From Riptortus pedestris (Eukaryota > Arthropoda > Insecta > Hemiptera > Alydidae): a stretch of 64,000 bases of DNA. The position numbers and the translations under genes were made by a program. Below, piece after piece: positions 1 through 10,265 of this stretch (position 1 is the stretch's first letter; the number at the start of each line of letters is the position of its first letter). The notes below the pieces were generated by a model. It was not told where the DNA came from. It ran no database searches and saw only the letters and a list, made by a program, of their open reading frames with translations. The stretch covers positions 144,558,501-144,622,500 of the forward strand of contig CM032229.1 of NCBI GenBank assembly GCA_019009955.1. Reading direction: 5' to 3'.

Positions 1-94
1 TTGTGTAGAATCAATCTTATTGGTGGTGTTGTGTTACCAGTTTGCAGATTTCTCTAATGCTAAACTTCACATAGGAAATCTGCTTAGTTTACAC
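1..94 (+). repeat. Family A (HINE-like) 3' fragment
   Basis: The window opens inside a family A copy. Core sequence TAGAATCAATCTTATT is joined directly to the long-type 3' region (GGTGGTGTT, ACCAG) and the 3' subterminal repeat GGAAATCTGCTTAGTTTAC. It breaks off just before the terminal hairpin. Confidence 0.7.
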
Positions 95-475
95 GTTGTT
101 ACTCAACGACATTTCAAAATGTTTTCTTGCACCACATTATCTAAATATTTTAAAAAAAGTAATCGATACACTATGCACCACCAACAATTTTTTATAAAAT
201 TTCCATTCAATGAAGCTCTGAACAAGGATACCAAAGGTGTTCAAAACTTAAAAGAAAAGAAAAACTTCAGTAGCCAATACCCAACTATCCTCTGTCATTT
301 AAAACCGTGGCTAACTAACTTCCTACAGTTTATTACAGTAATTAACCATGAAATTTATATGTTGCTTTTATTCTAAGAATTTATCATGAATATTTCCCAT
401 TTTTAAACTTTTCATATGAAAAAAATATATATAAGCTGTGGTTAATTAAATAGAGTAGCTCATGCAATCATTCAT
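95..475. other. A+T-rich stretch, no feature recognised
   Basis: An open frame continues on the plus strand to about 376, but it starts inside the repeat to its left and its composition (Phe, Lys, Ile, Asn) is what A+T-rich noise gives. No other structure seen. Confidence 0.5.
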
Positions 476-987
476 TATAGCAGATTTCCCTTAAATATAT
501 ATATATATCTGTTAACACTCTAGAGGTGGCAAGTTTTGTTTGACCGTTACCAAACTTGATATTTAAACGTTGTATGTAAAACTAAATTTCAAGTTCTTTA
601 ATGGCTGAAATCTGACCTGTGCAAGGGGGGAGGGGCGGTTAGAGAAATTTAGAAAATTTTTAATATCTACGTATCTCCGTTATTATCCATTGGATTGAAA
701 AATTGGGGGGGGGAAACAATCTTTTGCAAATGTAATGTAAATGTTGTTATGTATGTTGTCTCACTATCATGATTATTAACTAATATATTTGAATTTTTAG
801 TTTTCGTCCTATAGTAAACCCCCACTCTTAGTGTTGACAATAAGCTGTTATGTTGTGTAGCACTTTATTTGAAGCCTAAATAGCCAATATTGTTCTCATT
901 GAACTTTAAAGTTTTGCAATAAATGCAAATACGTGAAGCATGTGGAAAAATGCTGAGTTAACGCAGCCCCTATTTGACAGACTTTTC
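476..987 (+). repeat. Family A copy, short 3' type, internally deleted
   Basis: It starts TATAGCAGATTTCCCTTAA and jumps to a short TA run and the block with CTGTTAACACTCTAG, so the first conserved block is missing. The core runs through ATGGCTGAAAT, a G-rich tract and AAACCCCCACTC to ACGCAGCCCC and GACAGACTTTT. The terminal hairpin arm is damaged (TATTTG for TGCGTG). Confidence 0.8.
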
Positions 988-2090
988 TTTTTCTTATTCA
1001 CAGCTTTGATCTGTAGGGGTTCACAAAGTGGTGTTCTAACATTTGTAGCCAAAAAAAAGGTTTTCTAACATTTGTAGCCAGTACAAATCATCAGATATTT
1101 CTGGTAAATGAGAACTTGAGGACATTACTATTTGAGTGGAGTCATGTGATATCAGTGTCTAATGTGATAATTATCCAACAATGATGAGGAACTGTATTCT
1201 CTCAAGTGACAAGATCTATTGACACTCGAATACTTTCAAAACTTGTAAAAGAGTTAGAAAAAGACGAGTCTTATTTCCTTTAGGGTTAAAATGTTTGGTA
1301 AGAAGAGAGCATTAAGGCTCACAGGAAAAATTCACCACTGAACAGCATGTACCAGAGCTTCCTGAATAGCTACAATATAACCTAAGACTTGCCAAGATTA
1401 GTAAACATTTTTTTTTTTGGCATAGCCTGCATCACTTCCAAGTGACAAGCAGTTGTTTGTGTTTTTAACTCGAGGGAAGTCTTTCCTTTTCCCTGAAGCA
1501 GGTTTAGATTATAGAATCCAGACCTAACCCTGGCGAAAATCAAAGGTTTTATGTGGCACGCAGAACAGCTATATACAGCTCTGAGAAATAAAATGCTAAA
1601 TTAGGCTGCACTGCTTTTCCTTGCCTTTTCTATCTTTACATCTAAGAACAAACGTTGACAATTAAATTCTCAAAAGATGTTAGTGTTTATCACATGCCTA
1701 GAATAGGGGGAATGTCACCCCACAATTTTTGTGATCTACAAAAATAAAAGTAAAAACTAGAAGAAAAACCAATTACAAATAATCTACATGATCAATAACG
1801 ATTTTATACTAAAATCAATTAAGAAAATATGTGAAAGTCTACTACTGGCTAGGGATAAGGTCTAGAGAAGTGAAATTAAATTTAAGTAAGAACAAGTTCT
1901 GTTAAATTTAAATATACAGTATTGTGTTTACTATTTGTTTTACAAGAATTATTCAAATGGAATCATACAAATATTTTTTTTGTAAGTCTATTATATAATT
2001 AATATACATAATATGAAGTACACTGATCCATGTTTTCTGATCCATTCCCCAAAAGAAATGTAATTGTTATCTATGGTGTTTATTATTATG
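988..2090. other. No gene recognised; weak open frame on minus strand
   Basis: Mostly unique A+T-rich DNA with a short tandem echo at 1035-1080 (TTCTAACATTTGTAGCCA twice). On the minus strand, from about 1580 down to about 1390, a frame of some 65 codons without Met follows a possible acceptor (TTTCTCAG). I do not recognise the product and do not call it a gene. Confidence 0.4.
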
Positions 2091-2093
2091 TGG

Positions 2094-2120
2094 ATATAGA
2101 CTGGAGACTCCAGTCTATAT
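2094..2120. repeat. Perfect 27-bp palindrome
   Basis: Arms ATATAGACTGGAG and CTCCAGTCTATAT (13 bp each) flank a single central A. No other copy is seen in the window, and it lies outside the recognised repeats. Confidence 0.85.
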
Positions 2121-2529
2121 TCGTCACCAGTCATCGGCAACGAAAAGATTTTTTAAACAAATTACAATGAGTGGAAGTGAAAGTCCTTATATTTTGGTGC
2201 AGAGGAGTAGAGAGATTATTTTCTTTTGCCTTGATGGCAAAAGACCCAAAATCAAATAGCCTGTCTTACAAAAATTCTGAGTTAAGAGTAATTTTAATGG
2301 CTAATTTGTTTAAATTTTAAAGTTTAAAAGTATTATTTAATTTCATTCGACTTGGGGAAAATATAAAAAGGAATTTGCATTAAAATTGTTTTCTGTAATT
2401 ATAATAATGTAGTATAGTAATATAATAAAACTTTGAACATAAAGACATTAGATGTTGTTATTTCTTAACAGCCTCAAACACTTCAGTCAGTGTTTCACAC
2501 AGTTTTTTAAAGTAACTACCCAAGTAACC

Positions 2530-2745
2530 GTAGTTGCAGCCACAATTACAGTTACAATTACTAACTGTAGTACTGATTTTCTCAACTACTAACTGTAGTT
2601 GTGAAATTTCAATTACAATTACTTCAGTTGAAAAATGTAGTTGCCTATTACCAATAACTAATTACATTAGTAGTTGTAATTGTAACTATATTTCAACTAA
2701 TGTAGTTATAACTTGTAATTGTAATTACAATTTTGCCCAACTCTG
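2530..2745. repeat. Degenerate AATTAC/GTAATTG low-complexity repeat
   Basis: The segment is built of variants of TGTAGTTGTAATTGTAATTAC on both strands and ends at TTTGCCCAACTCTG. A 97-codon plus frame here is a by-product (Asn/Cys/Thr repeats). Similar AATTAC-rich blocks ending GCCCAACTCTG occur in many animal transposon termini (recollection), so it may be a degenerate transposon end. Confidence 0.6.
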
Positions 2746-2853
2746 TTATTCAATAAATACCTATATGATTTACAGTATGTTTATTAACACGGTGAAAATA
2801 AGTAGTTTTCTTTCATTCATTAATTAATGTCATGTGATTTTGTAATCTAAGTC

Positions 2854-2864
2854 TAACTTTGAGT
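2854..2864 (+). repeat. SINE target-site duplication, left
   Basis: TAACTTTGAGT is repeated exactly at 3084-3094, bracketing the SINE. Confidence 0.8.
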
Positions 2865-3083
2865 GTGGGGCTCAAGCTAACCATGTGTTTTGGTTTTAAT
2901 CTCACATGGAGTACATAGTGGCGTGTTTGATTCAAGCCTGTGCCGTGATTAGGAGTTTATTTGGTCACAAACTCATAAAGTAAAATCATTAGTCTCACCC
3001 TGGCAATAAAAGGGTGGTACCCTGTAGATAACCCATTGCAGTTAGCCTTGTATCAAATGTTGGACAATAATAAATAATAATAA
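2865..3083 (+). mobile_element. tRNA-derived SINE, diverged full-length copy
   Basis: Head GGGGCTCAAGCTAACCATGTG matches the box A region of the family and TTTGATTCAAGCC the box B region. The body carries CTCACCCTGGC and CCTGTAGATAACCC, and the tail ends in ATAATAATAA. It is flanked by an 11-bp perfect duplication, so it inserted by target-primed reverse transcription. Both promoter boxes are mutated. Confidence 0.85.
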
Positions 3084-3088
3084 TAACT

Positions 3089-3355
3089 TTGAGTAATGGA
3101 AATGTTCAGTGTCTGCAGCCTACACCAGGTTACTGTTCTGATGAACAGAATATTGTGAATATTCAATTAAACAAAGTGGGGAAGAAGAGGGAGCTTCCCC
3201 AATGCCTTCTGCATCAAAATAAAATTCAAGAAAAATTGGGAGAGTGGAAAGAACTTCACTTGAGGGAGAAATTGTTTCTTAAACTGATTATTGAAAGGCA
3301 TTTCACTGTCACTATTAGTGTCCTAAAAATATCTTTAAAATATCTTCAGATTTGA
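3089..3355 (+). CDS. Unrecognised open frame next to the SINE
   Basis: About 88 codons are open and rather coding-like in composition (Glu/Lys/Gln/Leu-rich, with CSDEQNIVNIQLNKVGKK), in contrast to surrounding frames. There is no clear start (first codon not ATG), no splice site I trust and no motif I recognise. It may be a transposon ORF remnant or chance. Confidence 0.15.
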   Translation: MSNGNVQCLQPTPGYCSDEQNIVNIQLNKVGKKRELPQCLLHQNKIQEKLGEWKELHLREKLFLKLIIERHFTVTISVLKISLKYLQI

Positions 3356-3547
3356 CAACAAGGAGGAAAATGTCTCAAAATGATAGGAAGTCCATACTCT
3401 GACTATATCTAATTGGCATTTTAATTATTTTTATTACTTGCCCATTTTCTGTTTACATGCATTTATTATTCTACCTATGACTTATTTTATATATGAATAA
3501 ATAATCTTAACAATAACAGAAAAATGAAGAAAAAATTGATTTCTTAC

Positions 3548-3623
3548 CATTCCTAAAATTCCAGTAATAACTGTACCAATTTTTAGGTTGAGACCACAGC
3601 AAGAATTTAAGACAGGCATTTTT
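3548..3623 (-). CDS. Candidate first coding exon, four-transmembrane-protein-like
   Basis: Reading the minus strand, a T-rich acceptor ending GTTTCAG is followed by AAAA, an ATG (3619-3617) and 24 codons that run into a strong donor, ATG|GTAAGA, in phase 0. The peptide begins MPVLNSCCGLNLKIG and continues TVITGILGM: a short cytoplasmic-type N-terminus, a Cys pair, a basic residue with Gly, then the start of a hydrophobic helix. From memory this recalls arthropod four-transmembrane proteins (DUF4728/pasiflora-like), which often begin with a Cys cluster and an RTG-like motif. The remaining exons should lie at lower coordinates or left of the window; I could not place them. The exon lies outside all recognised repeats, and the splice signals are the best in the window. 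Family assignment is tentative. Confidence 0.5.
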
Positions 3624-3640
3624 CTGAAACAAAAAAAAAA
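3624..3640 (-). promoter_or_regulatory. Polypyrimidine tract and splice acceptor of the candidate exon
   Basis: The minus strand reads ten or more T residues, then GTTTCAG, directly before the exon with the MPVLNSCC reading. Confidence 0.45.
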
Positions 3641-3914
3641 AGAAAATGTAGTATTATATTTAAAAAATTAATAAACTTAAATAAATAGAGAAGGAAAAGC
3701 AATCATATAATAACTAATAGATTCCTGTTGGAATGAGTGGCTTCTTTCCAAACAAATGAGCTGAGTTACTGCAAAAATATTTACTGAAGAGTGACGTACC
3801 AAACGTCAACATCTATGGTTAATAGAAAATTCTGCAGTGAGGGTATTATTTTATTACAGAGGTCTTTCAAATTTAATGGAACTAATACATTGTGTAGCAG
3901 TGTGGATAAAACTA

Positions 3915-4458
3915 TTTACAGATTTCTCTTAAGAGAAATAAACTATTACTATTGTTCTCGTTATGTGACTTTCCAACAAAATTCTTCAAATGCCCATCCG
4001 TCCTACCTAGAAAATAATATATATGAGGTCTGTTCAAAATTATATAATTGTCTGTTTACGCTCTAGAGGTCATAACCTTTGTTTGGCCGTTACCAAACTT
4101 AGTATTTATGTAATTAAAATGGAATTTTATGTAAAAAAATGATCAAATTCATTAATGGCTGAAATGTAACTGGGGGGAGGGTAAGAAGGGGAATTTCGAA
4201 ATATCTCCAATATTGTACGTCAGCTCGAAAAAGTGTATAGAACAAATCTTATTGCAAATTAAATTGTCTATAAATATTGTTATATGCGTTTTTTCACTAA
4301 ATTGATTATTAACCGAGATATTTGTAAGTTTTTGTTTTCAACTTTCATTAAACCCCCACCAATACTACTCAGGTCAATATTTAAATTAAGCTGATAAATC
4401 ATGAAGCACTTTATTCCAAGCTTAAATATAGATATTGTTCTCATTGAAGTTTTAGCAG
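3915..4458 (+). repeat. Family A copy, lacks 3' terminus
   Basis: Its 5' end TTTACAGATTTCTCTTAAGAGAAAT keeps the palindrome with compensating changes (CTCTTAAGAG). The CCATCCGTCCTACC block, a very short TA stretch, CTGTTTACGCTCTAG and the core follow, up to TTCTCATTGAAG. There it is cut by a minus-strand family A piece. Confidence 0.85.
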
Positions 4459-4582
4459 AGTTTTGAACGGACCTCATTTTAGTCATATCCTAGGTAGGCT
4501 CATGGGCATTTGAAGAAATGTTTTGAAAAACACGTCAGTTCAACCTCAATAGGTGATTTACCTTAAGGGATATCTGCTAATA
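4459..4582 (-). repeat. Family A 5' terminal fragment, inverted
   Basis: TTTTGAACGGACCTCATTTT through the first conserved block to the end TTAAGGGATATCTGCTAA, in opposite orientation to its neighbours. Only the roughly 125-bp 5' module is present. Confidence 0.85.
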
Positions 4583-4585
4583 TAG

Positions 4586-5714
4586 CTATATTTGTCTGCT
4601 ATTGCTCTAGTGGTCGCAATTTTTGTTCAATCGTTACCAATCTCGATATTTAAACGTTTTGTGTAAAAATAAAGGTCAAGTTCGTTAATGGCTGAATTCG
4701 GACTGGGAGGGGGAGCGGATTTTGAAAATTCAAAATATCTCCGCTAATATACGTCAGATCGAAAAAGTGTTTATAACAAATCTTATTGCAAATTAAATGT
4801 TTTGTAAATAAATGTTATATTCTAAAAATTCTATATAATTAGGGGTTTAAAGGGGAATTTCGAAAATTCAAAGTATCTATGTTACTGTAGGTCGGAAAAT
4901 CGAAACATTGTATAAGAAAATCTTATTGCCAACTGAAAGATCTATATATGTTTTCCTATACATCATGTCTGTATCATGGATTTTAACCAAGATATTTGGA
5001 TTTTATAGTTTTTGGCTTTCAGTAAACCCCCACTACTTCTCGTCATATTAGCTGAAATTTGAAAATTCCAAATATCTCCGTTACTATAAGCCGGGTCGAA
5101 AATGTGTATAGAGTGAATCTTATTGCAAATTAAATTTACTATGAATATTATCACATACGTTTATTCCCTATCTTGAATACTAACCGAGATATTTGCAAAT
5201 TTCAGCTTCCAGCCTTAAGTAAACCCCCACTTCTACATGTGGCACATAAGCAATACTTTGTTATATAATAAACCACATTATTCGAAGCTTAAATACCAAA
5301 TATTGTTTTCCAGAGAACTTTATTATACGAGATAGATGCAAATATGCTCTTGTGACCCCCCCCCCCCCCCCTCAAATTAAATTCTTGGGCTACTAATATT
5401 TATGAATTGAGGTAAAAATTATTCTTATTCCTTATAAATTACAGTACTAAGTAGAGGACATAGTTTTCAATAAAATGAATATGCTATATTCTGATATGTT
5501 TCAGTTATTGTAATGAGAATTTTTTCTCCGGTGGCAGACCTGTTTGTTTACAATTGAGACGCTTCCAGCCGACAGGGGAAAGAATTCTTATTACCGTTTG
5601 TAGTTATTCACATAATATTCACGGCGGTGTTGTAGCAGTATGTAGGTTTATCAATTATTAAACTTCAGGAGGGAAATCTGCTTAGTTTACGCAGCACCCT
5701 GCGTGAAAGACTTT
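4586..5714 (+). repeat. Family A copy with repeated core, long 3' type
   Basis: The left end lacks the 5' module and begins at TTTGTCTGCTATTGCTCTAG. The core segment carrying AAATATCTCCG and the cytosine-rich AAACCCCCAC occurs in successive copies from about 4725, 4855 and 5050, so the element is lengthened by internal tandem duplication. The long 3' region follows (a 17-C run near 5357, CCTGTTTGTTTACAATT, GGCGGTGTT), ending GGGAAATCTGCTTAGTTTACG with hairpin and GACTTT. Confidence 0.85.
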
Positions 5715-5715
5715 C

Positions 5716-5839
5716 TGTTAGCAGATTTCCCTTAAGGAAAATCAGCTATTCAGGTCGTACTCATGACGCGATTTTCGAAAATTTTCTTCAAATGTCCATC
5801 GATCCTACCCAGGACACGACGAAAATGAGGACCGTTCAA

Positions 5840-5891
<52 letters not shown>

Positions 5892-6154
5892 GTTTGATCG
5901 AAAAATTGTATAGAACCCATCTTATTGTAAATTTACTATAAATATTTTTATATACATTTATTCTCTATCTTCAATATTAACCGAGATATTTGTATTTTTA
6001 TTAAGTATAAGTATGGTCGCTTCTATTCGTTTCTGGCGAAAGCTAGTTCGGCCGTTTCCGTAACTGTTCGGCATTCGTATGGAGTTTTATCTATTGTATA
6101 ACTTTACAAGGGGAAATCTGCTTAGTTTACGCAGCCCCTGCGTGACGGACATTT
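5716..6154 (+). repeat. Family A copy, complete ends, GTTCG 3' type
   Basis: Starts directly after the previous copy (GACTTTCTG then TTAGCAGATTTCCC), head to tail. It has the first block, a (TA)n of about 45 bp, a shortened core, the 3' region CGGCCGTTTCCGTAACTGTT and an intact hairpin ACGCAGCCCCTGCGT with GACGGACATTT. The block between microsatellite and core is deleted. Confidence 0.9.
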
Positions 6155-6179
6155 CTCTTTAGTGTCATAGGAGGCTTGC

Positions 6180-6490
6180 TGGTTGACTCTCCTAGTGAGC
6201 GTATGCCTCGGCGATGACGTGTCAGTGCCGGAGTTGGCAAGAAGCTGGCTCACTGCTAAATCCATAGCCCCGACTTTCTATTCGTGTAGAGAGACCTTAC
6301 ACTGCTTTCACAACAAACCCAGGGATCCCACCCTCAACATCCCATCACTGCCCCCCTCGCCGGCTGCCTCCTTACCTCACTCCAACAAGCAGGGGTCGCG
6401 TTCACTTAGCAGATTTCCGCTCAATAGAAAATGCCAAGTTGATGATCATATATCTCCATCTATTCTCTATTTTCCCCACAGTTTGAAGTA
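6180..6490. other. GC-richer island, unassigned
   Basis: Non-repetitive sequence, richer in G+C than its surroundings, between oppositely oriented family A copies. A 102-codon plus frame is open (Ser/Pro/Leu-rich) but matches nothing I know. It also contains TTAGCAGATTTCC at 6412, one family A subterminal motif without the rest. Confidence 0.35.
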
Positions 6491-6577
6491 ATGTCAACAG
6501 AGATTATAACGTCAGTTGTGATGTTTAGTGACAGGCACTTAAAGTGAATATTGAATGAGTAGAAGTGGACCTTGGCA

Positions 6578-7140
6578 ATAAAGTCCGTCAACGTCGTAGG
6601 GGCTACGTAAACTAAGCAGATTTTTCACGTTAAGTTATACAATAGAGAAATTTCAGGAGATCCGAACAGTTACGGAAACGGTCGAACTAGGTTTTGGCTG
6701 AAACTCACGACTAGAACCGAAGTTAGCTGATCTCATCTCGTCCGTTATGCGCACACACTTAATAAAAATGCAAATATCTCTGTTAATATTCAAGATACAG
6801 AATAAATGTATATGACAATATTTATAGTAAATTTAATTTTCAATAAGAGTGGTTCTATACAATTTTTCGAAATCCTCCCTTCTATAACCCAACCCCCTCC
6901 CACTGGTCCGATTTCAGCCACTAACGAACTTGATCTTTATTTTTACATAAGACGTTTAAATATCGAGTTTGGTAACGATCAAAAAAAAAACTGCGACCAC
7001 TAGAGCGTTTACAGACAAATATATATATATAGTTTTGAACGGACCTCATTTTCATCTTCTCCTAGGAAGGATCGATTGACATTTGAAGACAAATTTCGAA
7101 AATCGCGTCATGAGTACGACCTCAATAGCTGAGTTCCCAC
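6578..7140 (-). repeat. Family A copy, GTTCG 3' type
   Basis: Reading + strand: AAGTCCGTCAACGTCGTAGGGG (mutated hairpin), ACTAAGCAGATTTTTCACG, GTTACGGAAACGGTCG, core, GACCACTAGAGCG, short TA tract, TTTTGAACGGACC block, CTCAATAGCTGAG. The outermost 5' palindrome is replaced by CGTGCTAGCG. Confidence 0.85.
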
Positions 7141-7183
7141 GTGCTAGCGATCTCATCTCACTATATAGTCTCTATTTATACGT

Positions 7184-7974
7184 AAAATGTCCGTCATGTA
7201 GGGGCTGTTTAACTAAGCAGATGTCCCACTGGAAGATTTACAATAGATAATTCTACATACTGGTAACACCACCTTGAATATTAAGTGAATAAATACAAAC
7301 GGCAATGAGAAATCTTTCAGTCAATTTACTGGATATTCTCTACAATGGAAAGCGGGTCTGAATTATAAACTAACAGTTTAGCCAACCTTGCAGGGCTGAA
7401 TAGATAGATTAAAATATTCTAGACCTGAAAGAGAAACAATTAATAAAATATATGCCAGTATAACATATTAATTTTATTGATAATTATTTACTTTAGGTAG
7501 TTCTAATTTGTAATGAATCAAAATAACTTTTAGCTCAATCACTCATATTTTAGTAATCCAAGAACAGGAGGGGGGGGGATCAAGAAAACGTATTTGCACA
7601 TATGTTACAAAGTAAAAGTTCAATGGAAACAATACTTGGTATTCAACATAGGAATGAAGTGGTGCATTATGTAACACCTTATTGTTAATATGACATGGGC
7701 CGAACACTAAAAAATGGAAATATCTTGGTAATATTCAAAATAGAGAAAACATGTACATAACAACATTAATAGAACATTACATTTATAATATGATTAATTA
7801 AATATAATTTTTCGATCGGACTCAAAACAACGGATATATTTCGAATTTTCAAAATATACGCCTCTAAACAATTTTAGCCCCGCTGGTCCAATTTTAGGAG
7901 TTAATGAACTTGATCATTATTTTTACATAAAACGTTTAAATATCGAGTTTGGTAACGGTTAAACAGAAGTTGTG

Positions 7975-8034
<60 letters not shown>

Positions 8035-8154
8035 AAATTTTGAATGGACCTCATTATCCTGAGCAGGATTGATGGGCGCTTGAAGAATTTTTCAAAAATC
8101 CCATCATGAGTACAACCTTACCAGCTGATTACCCCTAAGAGAAATCTGCTAAAA
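7184..8154 (-). repeat. Family A copy, full length, long 3' type, (CA)n
   Basis: Both ends are present: AAAATGTCCGTCATGTAGGGGC at the 3' terminus and CTAAGAGAAATCTGCTAAAA at the 5' terminus. The long 3' region includes the GGGGGGGGG run and TTTGTAATGAATC. The microsatellite is (CA)n (7978-8032) instead of (TA)n. One of the longest intact copies, about 970 bp. Confidence 0.9.
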
Positions 8155-8554
8155 AAGCAAATGTCTCGTTCAAATTTCAAGACAGTGGGAAAATATAAAT
8201 AAAAAAGTTCAGGAAATTAAATTGGCAATAAGATTTTTTTTCTATACAGCTATTCAACCCGAGTATAAAGAAAAATATATTTGGGCTACCCCTATAAATC
8301 CCCTCCCCCATGTCCGATTTCAGGATTTTGACATTTCTATTTAGGAAAGAACGCATAAATATAAAAAAAAATATATTGACTAGGGCGATAATAGAATATA
8401 TATGCATACATAAATTTGAACAGCGTTCGTTCATTGCCGTATAAGGAAAGGAGGACTCCCGGTGCTCATCTCGCAGAAGGATGGACGGCCATTTGAAGTA
8501 AAATCTCGTCACGTTATGATAAAATTATTTTTCATCAAGAAAAATCTCCTAAAA
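8155..8554 (-). repeat. Family A relic lacking the 3' region
   Basis: Abuts the previous copy and begins inside the core (GCAAATGTCTCG). It is highly diverged but keeps CCCCTCCCCCATGTCCGATTTC, a damaged first block and a 5' end CAAGAAAAATCTCCTAAAA. Confidence 0.7.
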
Positions 8555-8610
8555 TTAAAATGTTTCATACTTCAACTGAACTGTTTGTGATTTAAATATC
8601 TCATCTGGAA

Positions 8611-8864
8611 TTTTATTAATATTATTATTATTATTATTATTATTTATTAACGTCCACTTTTTGCTACTAAGGCTAATTGGGACGGGTTATCTACAGGTTA
8701 CCACCCTTTTCTTGCCAGGGTGGGATTTAGGATGTTATTTAATGAATTTCGTCATTAAATAATTTCCTTTACACAGGCGATTAACTCCACACTCTAGTTT
8801 TACCATTTGAGATAAAGGTCAACGCTTTAACTCACATGGCTAACCTGAGCCACTTTTATTAATA
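8611..8864 (-). mobile_element. tRNA-derived SINE with 11-bp target duplication
   Basis: The SINE proper is 8622-8853: (ATT)n tail, TATTAACGTCCACTTTTTGC, GACGGGTTATCTACAGG, CCAGGGTGGG, box B region, and CACATGGCTAACCTGAGCC at the 5' end. TTTTATTAATA occurs on both sides (8611-8621, 8854-8864). Complete length, several mutations in box B. Confidence 0.85.
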
Positions 8865-9445
8865 GAAGTTGAGCTTCTATAAGGTTATTTTTTTTTTATA
8901 CGTCTGTAACGTAATTTTTAAGTTAATTTAATCTAGAAAACAATGCATGAGTTTTCCTGGATTTAAAGACGCTGATCACACACAACCTTTGAACTCTTGC
9001 ATTAAAGGTTTAATAATGTCACAGCAAATAATTTGTTGACCGGCCATTTTTCTAGATGAGCTGCAGAATATAGTAAACCATTGCATCTATTATATTTGTA
9101 TTAAATAGATTCTGAGAAAGCAAATATGTATTGATTCTTTTTTTTTGGTTAAACGTCTTTTGGTAGTGTTTTATTACCATGTGTATTAATTTAATAAATA
9201 AATAAAAATAGTCTCTAAGTAAAATTATTTATTTTAAAAGCCAAGCAGTCTGTTTAGTAACCAGCTAAGAAATGTTTAAAAAATTTGGTTACCACACTTG
9301 ATTTTCTTTTACAACTTCTAAAATAAATATACACAATGTTCTTCATTGGAAATGATTTCATTTGAATTCCGTGTTCGACATCTCTGTTCCAATGCATCAA
9401 ATGAAGAAAGTGTCAAGAACATAATTTACAGATCTTTAATGGGAA
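8865..9445. other. No feature recognised
   Basis: A+T-rich unique sequence. No coding frame, splice pair or repeat seen. Confidence 0.5.
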
Positions 9446-10265
9446 ACAAAAGTCTGTCACGCAGGACCTGCGTAAACTAAGCAGATTTCCCACGTGAGTT
9501 CTACAATACAACAGATAAGTCTACATACTGGTAAAACAACACCGTGAACATTAAACGAATCAATGCAAACGGTAATGAGAAATCTTTCAGTCAATTTTAA
9601 TAACCTCACATCGAAAAGCATCTGAGCTGTAAACAAACAGGTCTGCCAACCTCTCAGGGCTGAACAGATAGATAGAAAAACTTTTCACTGGAAAGGAAGA
9701 CAATTACTGAAATCTGAATATAACATATTAATTTAATTGAAAACTATTTACTATATTTTTATTATTTATTAACGTCCACTTTTTGCAACTCTGGCTAATT
9801 GGGATTATTTACTATATCAACTACTGTAATTTATAAGGAATCTGAATAATTTACATTTCAATCTCTCAAATTTTAATAATCCAAAAATTTAAGACGGGGG
9901 GAGGTATCAACAGAAAATATTTGCATGTATCTCGTCTAATAAAAGTCACTTGAAACAATATTTGGTATGTAAGGTTCGAATAAAGTGGGCTATCAGAGAA
10001 CAGATTGTTTATGTGGTATGGGTAGGAGTAGGGGTTTGCTAAAGGCTGAAAACTGAAAACTGCAATAATCTCGGTTAATATTGGAGATAAAGAATAAATG
10101 TATATAACAATAATTATAGTACATTTAATTTTCAATAAGATTGGTTTTATGGAATTTTTCGATCAGACTTAGTAACGTAATATTTCGAATTTTCGAAAAT
10201 CCTCCGCTCAACACCCTCCCCTCCCACTGGTTCAATTTCAGTTCCTTAAGAGAAATCAGCTAAAA
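9446..10265 (-). repeat. Family A copy, long 3' type, interrupted by a SINE
   Basis: 3' terminus AAAGTCTGTCACGCAGGACC with an imperfect hairpin, long 3' region, core, then a jump from CCACTGGTTCAATTTCAG to the 5' terminus TTAAGAGAAATCAGCTAAAA. The microsatellite and first block are deleted. A 49-bp SINE fragment sits at 9757-9805. Confidence 0.88.
9745..9817 (-). mobile_element. 5'-truncated SINE insertion with 12-bp duplication
   Basis: Only the last 49 bp of the SINE is present (9757-9805: TTATTATTTATTAACGTCC to GGCTAATTGGGA). It is flanked by exact TATTTACTATAT copies at 9745-9756 and 9806-9817. It lies inside a family A copy, so it is younger than that copy. Confidence 0.9.

Noticed and set aside
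20..376. 118-codon plus-strand frame
   Set aside because: Starts inside a family A fragment and runs through A+T-rich noise; no start context, family or splice signals.
2534..2827. 97-codon Cys/Asn-rich frame
   Set aside because: Produced by a degenerate AATTAC/GTAATTG repeat.
8177..8512. 111-codon minus frame
   Set aside because: Lies entirely in a diverged family A relic; other copies do not keep the frame.
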